Positions 1-6,906 of a stretch of DNA of 12,335 bases are shown piece by piece. The notes below the pieces were generated by a model. It did no database searches, had not been told where the DNA came from, and was given only the letters and a program-made list of their open reading frames with translations. The stretch covers positions 1 through 12,335 of the forward strand of contig JAWLES010000065.1 of NCBI GenBank assembly GCA_041685935.1. Direction: 5' to 3'. Every line of letters starts with the position of its first letter. Within the stretch, counting starts at the first letter, position 1. Origin of the DNA: JAIPEK01 sp041685935 (GTDB lineage: Bacteria > Desulfobacterota > Desulfobacteria > Desulfobacterales > Desulfobacteraceae). The translations under genes and the position numbers were made by a program.

Positions 1-1
1 G

Positions 2-733
2 GTTAAAAACACCTACGGTACAGGCTGTTTTATGGTGATGAACACAGGGGAGACTGCGGTAAAATCCGAAAACGGGCTGTTGACGACGATCGCATGGGGA
101 ATTGACAATAAAGTGGAATACGCCCTGGAAGGCTCGGTGTTTGTGGCTGGTTCCGCTATTCAATGGCTCAGGGACGGCCTGCGGATGTTCAGGAACGCAG
201 AAGACTCCGAGGCCTATGCCGACCGGGTGCCAAGCACCGAAGGTGTTTACTTGGTGCCCGCCTTTGTGGGCCTTGGAGCCCCGTACTGGGACCCGGATGT
301 CAGGGGCGCGGTATTCGGGCTGACCCGCGGAACCACCAAAGAGCATTTCGTAAGGGCCGCCCTGGAATCCCTGGCATACCAGAGCAGGGATGTCCTTTCC
401 GCCATGGAAACCGATTCAGGCATCAATGTTCTTAAAATGCGGGTGGACGGGGGCGCGGCAGCCAACAATTTTTTACTCCGGTTCCAGAGCGACATACTGG
501 GCACGGAGGTTGAACGGCCGAAATGCATTGAAACCACCGCACTGGGGGCTGCGTTCCTTGCAGGAATCGCCACCGGGTTCTGGAAGAACAAAGAGGAAGC
601 CGCTTCAAGCTGGGAAAGCGACCGGGTATTCAAGCCGGAAATGAACAAGGCAACACGTGAATCCCTTTACCATGGCTGGCAAAAAGCTGTGACCGCCTCC
701 ACCCGTTTTAAACAGGGAGCAGGCGGTCCGTAA
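2..733 (+). CDS. glpK: Glycerol kinase, C-terminal part (5' end outside window)
   Basis: Cytoplasmic kinase of the FGGY sugar kinase family that phosphorylates glycerol to sn-glycerol 3-phosphate using ATP. The reading frame is open from base 2, upstream of the first ATG at 32, and begins with the conserved NTYGTGCF stretch, so the gene is cut by the window edge. The 243 residues seen are about half of the usual ~500. Visible family signatures are VGLGAPYWDPDVRG, the second FGGY signature region starting at GLTRGTTKEHF, and the ATP-site segment RVDGGAAANNFLL followed by TTALGAAFLAG. The length and C-terminal end look normal, with no frameshift. It converges on the solute-binding protein gene with a 15-base gap and no obvious terminator. 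Any partner such as glpF or glpD would lie upstream, outside the window. Confidence 0.97.
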   Translation, partial: VKNTYGTGCFMVMNTGETAVKSENGLLTTIAWGIDNKVEYALEGSVFVAGSAIQWLRDGLRMFRNAEDSEAYADRVPSTEGVYLVPAFVGLGAPYWDPDVRGAVFGLTRGTTKEHFVRAALESLAYQSRDVLSAMETDSGINVLKMRVDGGAAANNFLLRFQSDILGTEVERPKCIETTALGAAFLAGIATGFWKNKEEAASSWESDRVFKPEMNKATRESLYHGWQKAVTASTRFKQGAGGP

Positions 734-748
734 ATCATGCGGATCTTA

Positions 749-1501
749 TCAGTTATGCTTTTCCAGAATGTCCAGGTATGCCCGGGTCTTTACAACCTTG
801 GAAAGGGCTTTGCTGAATTTACCGACCAGCTGGTCCGGCGTGCTTTTATGGAATGCCAGACACAGTGGTAACTCCTTTAGAAGAAAAACGGTTTCATAAT
901 CATTCACATCGTAACCGTTTTCTTCAATGAATTTGTATGCACTCTTCTCAGCGTAAGCTATAAGGTCTATGCGACCCGCCCGCATTTTTTTAAGGTTGGC
1001 TTTCATATCCGCAACACTTTCAAGTTTTGACGAGTTTCCACCCTCGCTCAAAAACAGCTGCTCAGCCACATCGTCACGAATGGCGCCCACTTTGTATTGA
1101 TTGGCATCTTCAATGGAATCAATGCTTATATTCCGGTCCTTTTTTGCGATCAGAACATTGCGGCTCCCTTTCGCGACAGGACAGGCCCATTTGAAAAGGT
1201 CCTCCCTTGCCGGGGTACGGGTTGTGGCAAAAAGGCAGGTTCCTTCTGATTTCTTCAGCTTATTATAGCCGCGGGCCCAGGGAACCAGCTCTATCTCCTG
1301 TGGAGAAACACCCATTTCTTCCCATACCAGTTTCAGGGTCTCCACTGAAATCCCGGTCAGTTTCCCATCCTTCTCATAATTGTAAGGTGGGTAATCCTCA
1401 GTATAATAGTTCAGCTCTTCCGCTGACATGGCAAAGGAAAGGCCGTTAAAAATAAGAAGCGATGCAAAAACCACAGCCAAAATTTCAAAAAATTTTTTCA
1501 T
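749..1501 (-). CDS. Periplasmic solute-binding protein, family 3 (amino-acid-binding-like), solitary
   Basis: A 250-residue protein of the SBP_bac_3 (amino-acid-binding) type. A signal peptide is clear: MKK, then a hydrophobic run at residues 5-20, with likely cleavage after LSFA (residue 24). The mature part begins with a YYTEDYPPYNY motif, then GKLTGISVE, typical of lobe 1, and TTRTPARED at about 93-101, where R95 probably occupies the position that holds the ligand carboxylate in this family. A later MRAGRIDLIAY segment matches the family's second-lobe pattern. No permease or ATPase gene lies next to it, so it may serve a distant transporter or act as a sensory or orphan binding protein. 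The ligand cannot be told from sequence. The start is supported by AAGGAGA at 1507-1513. It lies downstream of uraA on the same strand, with a 126-base gap carrying a predicted promoter. Confidence 0.88.
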   Translation of the reverse strand: MKKFFEILAVVFASLLIFNGLSFAMSAEELNYYTEDYPPYNYEKDGKLTGISVETLKLVWEEMGVSPQEIELVPWARGYNKLKKSEGTCLFATTRTPAREDLFKWACPVAKGSRNVLIAKKDRNISIDSIEDANQYKVGAIRDDVAEQLFLSEGGNSSKLESVADMKANLKKMRAGRIDLIAYAEKSAYKFIEENGYDVNDYETVFLLKELPLCLAFHKSTPDQLVGKFSKALSKVVKTRAYLDILEKHN

Positions 1502-1506
1502 AACAA

Positions 1507-1513
1507 TCTCCTT
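1507..1513 (-). promoter_or_regulatory. Ribosome binding site of the solute-binding protein gene
   Basis: On the minus strand this reads AAGGAGA, five bases before the ATG. It fixes the start so that the full signal peptide is included. Confidence 0.75.
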
Positions 1514-1574
1514 GTTAAAAAGTTGAAACCTGTTGTGCCCGGTTTTCAGTCGAGCTTCTTCTTACCTGAACTCT

Positions 1575-1602
1575 ATTATACTTTACGTTATCACTCTGTC
1601 AC
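1575..1602 (-). promoter_or_regulatory. Predicted sigma-70 promoter of the solute-binding protein gene
   Basis: On the minus strand there is a perfect -10 box TATAAT (plus-strand bases 75-80 of the 1500s) preceded by GTGACA at 1597-1602 as a -35 box (5 of 6 matches to TTGACA), with a 16-base spacer. It lies in the 126-base gap between uraA and the solute-binding protein gene, giving a 5' leader of roughly 65 bases. This suggests the gene can be transcribed independently of upp-uraA. It is a pattern match only. Confidence 0.6.
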
Positions 1603-1627
1603 CATCAGGTCAACACTCATCATTTTT

Positions 1628-2878
1628 TCAAGCCTCCCTGGTCCTGGGTAAAAAAAGGTTCAGCAGCACACCGAGGATGCCCGCAAGCCCGATCCCCTGC
1701 AGGGTAAATTCCCCTGCGGAAAAGCTCATCCCCCCGATCCCGAAAATCAGGATCAATGCAACAATGGTAAGGTTCCTTGAATCCGTAAGATTTTCACCCG
1801 ACTTAACAAGAGTATTGAGCCCCACCACCATAATGGCCCCGAACAGCAACAGCATGATTCCGCCGGTGACAGGAGAGGGGATCGTCTGGAGGAAGGCCCC
1901 GAGCTTGCCCACGAACGCGAGCAGGATCGCGCTCAAGGCCGCCCACGTCATGATGGCCGGATTAAAGACCCTTGTCAGCGCCACCGCGCCTGTAACCTCA
2001 GAGTAGGTTGTGTTGGGCGGGCCGCCAAGCATGGAGGCAACAGAGGTTGCCAGCCCGTCTCCGAGCATGGTGTTCTGGATTCCTGGGTCCTTGATATAAT
2101 CTTTTTCCGTAACCTCTCCAATGGCTATTACGTCGCCGAAATGCTCTATTGCAGGAGCTATCGCAATGGGAACGATGTAAAGCACGGCATTCAGGTTCCA
2201 CTCAGGTGCTACGAACCCGGGAAGTTCCAGCCACTTTGCGTTGACAACAGGGGAAAAATCAACAATCCCGAAGAACAAAGAGACGACGTATCCGGCCACG
2301 ATACCGCAAAGGATCGGTATCAGACGCCACACCCCGCGGCCGAGAATGGACACGAGCACGGTGGTGGCAAGGGCGGTAATCCCCACGATCATGGCGGTTT
2401 TTTCAGGGAACAGCACCGCAGACCCGTCACCGGTCTTGCCCATGGCCATGTTCACGGCCACAGGAGCGAGAATCAGTCCGATAACCATGATCACGGGACC
2501 GGTAACCACTGCAGGAAGTACCTTTTTAACAACATCGCTGCCTTTCACCCTGATCAGAATACTCAGAAGGATATACAGAATCCCTGCCGCAGCAAGCCCG
2601 CACATGGTGCCGGGAATCCCCCAGGTTTCAACTCCGTACATGATCGGGGGAAGGAACGCAAAAGATGAGGCAAGAAACACAGGGACCCGCCCCCTTGTAA
2701 CCGCCTGGAAAATGAGGGTTCCCAGTCCCGCCGTAAAAAGCGCGACATTGGGATCAAGGCCTGTTAAAAGAGGCACCAGAACCAGGGCGCCGAATGCCAC
2801 AAAAAGCATCTGCGCCCCCAGAAACCAGTCTTTGAGCCGTAAATTGTACTGTGAGGATGTTTCAACTGTATGCTGCAT
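1628..2878 (-). CDS. uraA: Uracil permease, NCS2 family
   Basis: Inner-membrane uracil importer of the nucleobase/cation symporter-2 family, expected to work as a uracil-proton symporter. The 416 residues match the usual family length, and the protein is strongly hydrophobic with many membrane segments. The family core is visible: AIEHFGDV at 242-249 and the NTTYSEVTG segment at 289-297. By position E245 and E294 correspond to the two substrate-binding glutamates of E. coli UraA (E241 and E290). The C-terminal half holds the usual PSPVTGGIMLLLFG helix. The gene follows upp after 15 bases, so the two form a uracil salvage operon. A weak AGGGA-type ribosome binding site precedes the ATG, which suggests partial translational coupling. 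UraA rather than a xanthine/urate permease is favoured by the motif and by the adjacent upp. Confidence 0.95.
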   Translation of the reverse strand: MQHTVETSSQYNLRLKDWFLGAQMLFVAFGALVLVPLLTGLDPNVALFTAGLGTLIFQAVTRGRVPVFLASSFAFLPPIMYGVETWGIPGTMCGLAAAGILYILLSILIRVKGSDVVKKVLPAVVTGPVIMVIGLILAPVAVNMAMGKTGDGSAVLFPEKTAMIVGITALATTVLVSILGRGVWRLIPILCGIVAGYVVSLFFGIVDFSPVVNAKWLELPGFVAPEWNLNAVLYIVPIAIAPAIEHFGDVIAIGEVTEKDYIKDPGIQNTMLGDGLATSVASMLGGPPNTTYSEVTGAVALTRVFNPAIMTWAALSAILLAFVGKLGAFLQTIPSPVTGGIMLLLFGAIMVVGLNTLVKSGENLTDSRNLTIVALILIFGIGGMSFSAGEFTLQGIGLAGILGVLLNLFLPRTREA

Positions 2879-2893
2879 AAATTCAATCCCTTT

Positions 2894-3520
2894 TTATTTT
2901 GTCCCGAAAATTCTGTCCCCGGCGTCGCCCAGGCCGGGTAGAATGTAACCCGCCTGGTTGAGTTTTTCATCAACCCCTGCCACATGGATATCCACATCAG
3001 GGTGCTTTTCCTCGATCCGTGCAATGCCCTCAGGTGCCGCCACCACGAAAAGTCCTTTGATCTGTTTACAACCGGCCTCCTTCAGATGTTCGATTGTTGC
3101 CAGAAGGGTCCCTCCGGTTGCCAGCATCGGGTCAAGGATAAGTGCGATTCTTTCGCTCATGGCGCTGGCTGTTTTTACATAATAGTTGACCGGCTCAAGG
3201 GTTTCCTCGTTGCGGTAGAATCCGACCACACTCACCTTGGCCGATGGGATCAGGTCAAGCACACCGTCCATCATACCCAGGCCCGCCCTGAGTATTGGAA
3301 CAATGGTTATTTTCTTTCCTTTTATTCTTTCCACTTCAACCTTGCCGGCCCACCCCTCAATAATCTTTTTTTCCGTGTCCAGGTCCTTGGTTGCCTCGTA
3401 TGTCAAGAGTCTTGCAACCTCGGAGGCAAGGTCCCTGAAATCCTTTGTGCTGATCTTGTCCTCCCGCATGAGTCCGAGCTTGTGCCGGATCAGAGGGTGG
3501 TCTTCAACATGAACCGTCAT
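2894..3520 (-). CDS. upp: Uracil phosphoribosyltransferase
   Basis: Cytoplasmic enzyme of pyrimidine salvage: uracil plus PRPP gives UMP and pyrophosphate. The 208 residues are exactly the usual bacterial length. The N-terminal MTVHVEDHPLIRHKLGLMR is typical. PILRAGLGMMDG lies at 75-86, the PRPP-binding loop LDPMLATGGT at 129-138, and the uracil-binding C-terminus GYILPGLGDAGDRIFGTK at 191-208. The start is fixed by a strong AGGAGG ribosome binding site. It is the first gene of the upp-uraA operon and is divergent from priA across 130 bases. No PyrR-type attenuator or other pyrimidine-responsive leader is evident in the short leader. Confidence 0.98.
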   Translation of the reverse strand: MTVHVEDHPLIRHKLGLMREDKISTKDFRDLASEVARLLTYEATKDLDTEKKIIEGWAGKVEVERIKGKKITIVPILRAGLGMMDGVLDLIPSAKVSVVGFYRNEETLEPVNYYVKTASAMSERIALILDPMLATGGTLLATIEHLKEAGCKQIKGLFVVAAPEGIARIEEKHPDVDIHVAGVDEKLNQAGYILPGLGDAGDRIFGTK

Positions 3521-3529
3521 CTGATTGTT

Positions 3530-3535
3530 CCTCCT
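3530..3535 (-). promoter_or_regulatory. Ribosome binding site of upp
   Basis: On the minus strand this reads AGGAGG, a full consensus Shine-Dalgarno sequence, nine bases before the upp ATG. It supports high expression and fixes the start. Confidence 0.8.
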
Positions 3536-3574
3536 GCAAAAATATTAAAGCCGGATTTGAAAAATTTTCCATTA

Positions 3575-3601
3575 ATTAGTAGAAAAAAGGGTATTAGTCA
3601 A
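3575..3601 (-). promoter_or_regulatory. Possible promoter of the upp-uraA operon
   Basis: On the minus strand TTGACT (3596-3601, 5 of 6 matches to the -35 consensus) is followed after 15 bases by ACTAAT (4 of 6 matches). The spacer is short, so this is a tentative call. The surrounding 130-base gap between divergent upp and priA is AT-rich and must hold promoters for both genes. I could not identify a convincing -35/-10 pair for priA. Confidence 0.3.
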
Positions 3602-3650
3602 TAAAAATACTTTCATTGAAATTCTTCCGTTTTTATGAAAAAAGGAGCGA

Positions 3651-6089
3651 ATGAACAATTTACCTTATGCAGAGGTGGCGGTGCTGCTGCCTTTATACAA
3701 TACATTCGTTTACAGGGTGCCTGATCATTTTGCAGCAACTGCGGAACCGGGAATGCGGGTTCTTGTTCCTTTCGGCAAACGGCGCGTAACAGGCTACATC
3801 CTGAAACGGCAGGATACCGACCAGGGGTTCAACGCCAAAGCAATCAGTGATGTACTTGATGATCTGCCCCTCTTCCCGGAATCCATGATCGATCTTTTCA
3901 AGTGGGTCTCTGGCTACTATATCCACCCCCTGGGAGACGTGATAAAGACCGCTCTTCCAGCGGGTCTCAACCGGTATGACGTTACCATGGTCTCTGCTGT
4001 GGAAAAAGGGCTCGACCTTTACGGACAGGGGCGGCTGACACCGGGAGAAAACCAGGTAATGGCGGAGCTTACCGTGTCCGGGAAAATTTCGCTTAAACAC
4101 CTTGCAAAAAAGCTCGGGAATCCGGGCATCAATTCCCTTGCAGCCAAAATGGAAGAAAAGGGGCTGATTCTGAGGTCATCCACCCTCACACAGGACAGGG
4201 CCCGGCTGAAAAAGGAAAAGTTTCTCTCTCTTGCCGACAATCCGGAAGAATCGATCCGGATGTCCAAAAAAAGGCTGCAGATCCTGGACACACTGAAGCA
4301 GCAGCCTGAAATGTCCCTTACCAGCCTGAAAAAGGTGGTTCCTTCAGCCCGGAGACTGGTCAAACCCCTTGAGGCGGCCGGGTATATCCGGTCCGTGGAA
4401 AGGGAAGTGTTTGAAGATCCTCTTGGAGACCCTGTGGACCCGGATATCCCCCCTGAACTCACCAGTGAACAGGAAGGAATAGTAAACCGGCTGACCAGCG
4501 ACATGGACAAGGGTTTTGAACGATATCTCCTGTTCGGCGTGACCGGTTCCGGAAAAACCGAAGTTTATATGCGGATCGTCCGGCAGGCACTGGAAAAGGA
4601 GAAAGCCGCCCTGATCCTTGTCCCTGAAATCTCTCTTATCTCACAGACCGAAAGAAGGTTCCGGGCCAGATTCGGAAACAATGTTGCAGTTCTCCACAGC
4701 GCGCTCACCAGTACCGAATTTCTGGACCAATGGCGGAAAATACTCAAAAAGGAGGCAAAGGTTGTTATAGGAGCCAGGTCTTCCATCTTCGCCCCTGTTC
4801 CCGACCCCGGTGTGATCATCGTGGATGAGGAGCACGACACCTCCTACAAGCAGGAAACCGGTTTGCGCTACAATGCAAGGGACCTTGCCGTGGTGAGGGC
4901 GAAAATGGACAACATCCCGGTCCTCATGGGGTCGGCCACCCCGTCGGTCCAGTCCTATCACAACACAAGGACCGGAAAATTCGTTGAACTTGAGCTGAAA
5001 AACCGGGTTAACAGAAAACCCCTTCCTGAAATCACCCTGGTGGATCTGAAAAAGCTTAAGGATGCAAACGGAATCGACAGAATCATTTCCCCCACACTCT
5101 CCACGGCTGTCCGGAAATGCCTGGACAGGGGCGAACAGGCCCTGATATTTTTAAACCGGAGAGGATTTTCCACCTTTCCGATCTGCGGCTCATGCGGCAG
5201 CAGCCTCAAGTGCAGATACTGCGACATCACCATGACCTTTCACAAAAATGAAAGCGAGTACCGCTGCCACATCTGCGGGTTCAGCTACACCGGTAAAGTC
5301 GCATGCCCGGACTGCGGCTCAAAGAGTATCAAACCACTGGGGTTCGGCACTGAAAAAATCGAAAACATGCTGTTCACACTTTTCCCGGATGCACGAATCG
5401 CACGGATGGATCAGGACACCACCTCCCGGAAAGGGGGGATGGTCAAACTTTTGAAAATGATCAAGAACCGCACAGTTGATATCGTGGTGGGTACGCAGAT
5501 GCTTGCCAAAGGGCATGATTTTCCTTCCATCACCCTTGTGGGGATCGTGTGCGCGGACCTTTCACTGAATTTCCCGGATTTCAGAGCCTCTGAAAGAACG
5601 TTTCAGCTCCTGGCCCAGGTAGCCGGAAGGGCGGGAAGGGGAGACATGAAAGGCTCGGTGGTGATGCAGACTTACAACCAGGACCATTTCAGCATCACCT
5701 CGTCCAGGAAACAGGACTTCACCGAGTTTTACCTGAACGAAATCCCGTTCAGGAAAGCCCTTTTGTATCCCCCTTATTCAAGGATAATTCAGCTTAAGAT
5801 CTCCGGCAGGGAAAAAGAGAAGGTCAGGCTGACTGCTGAAACAGCAGGCCGTTTCCTGCAAACCGGAATAGAAAAAATGGAACATGCCGGAAACACAATA
5901 CAGGTCCTGGGCCCTGTGGAAGCCGGAATTCCGAAAATTGCCTCAAGGTTCAGGTGGCAGATACTTTTAAAGGGGTCAAGTGCATCGAGTCTCAACCGGC
6001 TGGTGAGGGAGCTGATCCTTGACAAAGAGATTAAAAACAGAAAAGGAGTTTCCATTGCAGTGGATGTGGATCCGTACCATATGCTGTAG
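3651..6089 (+). CDS. priA: Primosomal protein N' (replication restart DNA helicase PriA)
   Basis: Superfamily 2 3'-5' DNA helicase that recognises stalled or collapsed forks and reloads the replisome. The N-terminal 3'-DNA-binding domain (about 1-110, with VLVPFGKRRVTGYI) is followed by a winged-helix region (about 130-250). The helicase core has Walker A GVTGSGKT at 296-303, the DEEH box at 392-395, GSATPS at 427-432, and motif VI QVAGRAGR at 657-664. Between the helicase lobes sit eight cysteines in four pairs (512/515, 521/524, 539/542, 552/555), the zinc-binding module of PriA. At 812 residues it is longer than E. coli PriA (732), mostly from a larger winged-helix and linker region. The start is set by AAGGAG at 3642-3647. 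It is complete, with no missing catalytic residue. Confidence 0.98.
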   Translation: MNNLPYAEVAVLLPLYNTFVYRVPDHFAATAEPGMRVLVPFGKRRVTGYILKRQDTDQGFNAKAISDVLDDLPLFPESMIDLFKWVSGYYIHPLGDVIKTALPAGLNRYDVTMVSAVEKGLDLYGQGRLTPGENQVMAELTVSGKISLKHLAKKLGNPGINSLAAKMEEKGLILRSSTLTQDRARLKKEKFLSLADNPEESIRMSKKRLQILDTLKQQPEMSLTSLKKVVPSARRLVKPLEAAGYIRSVEREVFEDPLGDPVDPDIPPELTSEQEGIVNRLTSDMDKGFERYLLFGVTGSGKTEVYMRIVRQALEKEKAALILVPEISLISQTERRFRARFGNNVAVLHSALTSTEFLDQWRKILKKEAKVVIGARSSIFAPVPDPGVIIVDEEHDTSYKQETGLRYNARDLAVVRAKMDNIPVLMGSATPSVQSYHNTRTGKFVELELKNRVNRKPLPEITLVDLKKLKDANGIDRIISPTLSTAVRKCLDRGEQALIFLNRRGFSTFPICGSCGSSLKCRYCDITMTFHKNESEYRCHICGFSYTGKVACPDCGSKSIKPLGFGTEKIENMLFTLFPDARIARMDQDTTSRKGGMVKLLKMIKNRTVDIVVGTQMLAKGHDFPSITLVGIVCADLSLNFPDFRASERTFQLLAQVAGRAGRGDMKGSVVMQTYNQDHFSITSSRKQDFTEFYLNEIPFRKALLYPPYSRIIQLKISGREKEKVRLTAETAGRFLQTGIEKMEHAGNTIQVLGPVEAGIPKIASRFRWQILLKGSSASSLNRLVRELILDKEIKNRKGVSIAVDVDPYHML

Positions 6090-6164
6090 GGGACCGGACA
6101 CGGGGCTTCCTCCGGCGGCACCGGCTTTTCCGGAAAAAAGACCTGCAGCAAAGACTGGTGAATC

Positions 6165-6725
6165 ATGAAAGGCCTCTCTGAATACCTTGCAAAAATCGCA
6201 GCAGTAAACCGGCTGGACATTGAAGCCCCTTGCGGCTGGATCTTTCACCACGGGATGCTGTTTCAAAGCACAGCCAAGTGGTGGGGAGCCCCGGGTAATC
6301 GACACGCCCCCCACGAGGGGCTGGACATACAGATGTACCGGACCGGTCGCGGCGATATTGCCGCAGTCAGCCCTGACTTTCTCGTTCCGGCCCTGGATGA
6401 CGGGCACGTCGTCAATATCTGTAATGACTTTCTGGGCCGATCTCTGGTGGTGGTAAACCGGGCTTTCTCCAAACGCTCCTTGAGTGTACTGGCTGTGTAC
6501 GCCCATCTGGACGTCATGCCGGGCATAGAAACCGGAACAAGTCTTACAAAGGGAGACATTGTCGGCACGCCTGCCTCCACTGCCGGAAAAAAGTCAAAAA
6601 TCGCCGCTCACCTGCACCTGTCCATCCTGGAAGTGCCGTACTCGTTTCCGGCATGGCAACTGGACTGGAATCTTTTCGGAAACCCGGACAGTTCAGTGCA
6701 CCTGATCAACCCGGTATTCCTGTAA
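6165..6725 (+). CDS. M23/LytM-type metallopeptidase-fold protein without signal peptide
   Basis: A 186-residue protein with the pattern of the M23 (lysostaphin/LytM) zinc peptidase fold. HEGLD at 50-54 gives the HxxxD zinc site, YAHLD at 112-116 supplies the conserved histidine H114, and AHLHLSI gives the HxH pair H149/H151. The segment from 119 to 134 matches the usual 'G..v.kGd.IG' turn. All expected zinc and catalytic positions appear present. No signal peptide or membrane segment is visible, and an in-frame TGA at 6159-6161 lies two codons upstream of the ATG, so an upstream start is excluded. Family members usually cut peptidoglycan outside the cytoplasm, so a cytoplasmic location would be unusual. 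The ribosome binding site is weak. It lies 75 bases after priA on the same strand and may be cotranscribed. The substrate is unknown. Confidence 0.75.
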   Translation: MKGLSEYLAKIAAVNRLDIEAPCGWIFHHGMLFQSTAKWWGAPGNRHAPHEGLDIQMYRTGRGDIAAVSPDFLVPALDDGHVVNICNDFLGRSLVVVNRAFSKRSLSVLAVYAHLDVMPGIETGTSLTKGDIVGTPASTAGKKSKIAAHLHLSILEVPYSFPAWQLDWNLFGNPDSSVHLINPVFL

Positions 6726-6757
6726 ACCGGGAGGACCGACAGACGAGTCCAGCCGTT

Positions 6758-6797
6758 CCGCAGGGGCAAGCCGATTCCACCTGCCGGTTCTTTTTTC
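6758..6797 (+). terminator. Possible rho-independent terminator after the M23-like gene
   Basis: CCGCAGG (6758-6764) can pair with CCTGCCGG (6780-6787) with one bulged base. A T-rich tail TTCTTTTTT (6788-6796) follows directly. The loop is about 15 bases and may be shortened by extra G-C pairs. It lies in the gap between the M23-like gene and the 449-residue gene and would separate the priA transcript from what follows. Confidence 0.4.
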
Positions 6798-6807
6798 CGC
6801 AAGCCGC

Positions 6808-6886
6808 TTGACAAAATCATTCGCTCTGGTTATTTGATAAGAAAGAAAACCTGTTCACAGTCGGTTATCAGGTTTTCATGTATTAT
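6808..6886 (+). promoter_or_regulatory. Predicted promoter region of the PATAN-like 449-residue gene
   Basis: A perfect -35 box TTGACA at 6808-6813 is followed after 17 bases by TATTTG at 6831-6836, a weak -10 box. A second candidate -10 box, TATTAT at 6881-6886 (5 of 6 matches), lies 21 bases before the ATG but lacks a good -35 box at the right distance. With the terminator-like hairpin just upstream, this suggests a new transcription unit begins here. Confidence 0.45.
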
Positions 6887-6906
6887 GTTTACCAGGAAAA
6901 GGTTAT

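Noticed and set aside
1608..1613. TTGACC on the minus strand as a -35 box for the solute-binding protein gene
   Set aside because: It is 27 bases from the TATAAT box, too far. GTGACA at 1597-1602 has a workable 16-base spacing.
1533..2948. Long plus-strand reading frames opposite uraA (1533-2006, 2141-2668, 2241-2948)
   Set aside because: They lie antisense to a clear uracil permease, have odd compositions rich in P, T, H or R and show no family motifs.
2984..3604. 206-codon plus-strand frame opposite upp
   Set aside because: It is antisense to a full-length, well-conserved upp and has no recognisable domain or good ribosome binding site.
3536..3641. AT-rich gap between upp and priA as a replication origin or regulatory RNA
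   Set aside because: It is only about 100 bases, with no DnaA-box repeats or stable hairpins that I can see. Divergent promoters explain it.
6710..6731. Perfect 6-bp inverted repeat (CCCGGT/ACCGGG) spanning the stop of the M23-like gene
   Set aside because: It has a 10-base loop and no T tract after it. The hairpin at 6758-6797 is a better terminator candidate.
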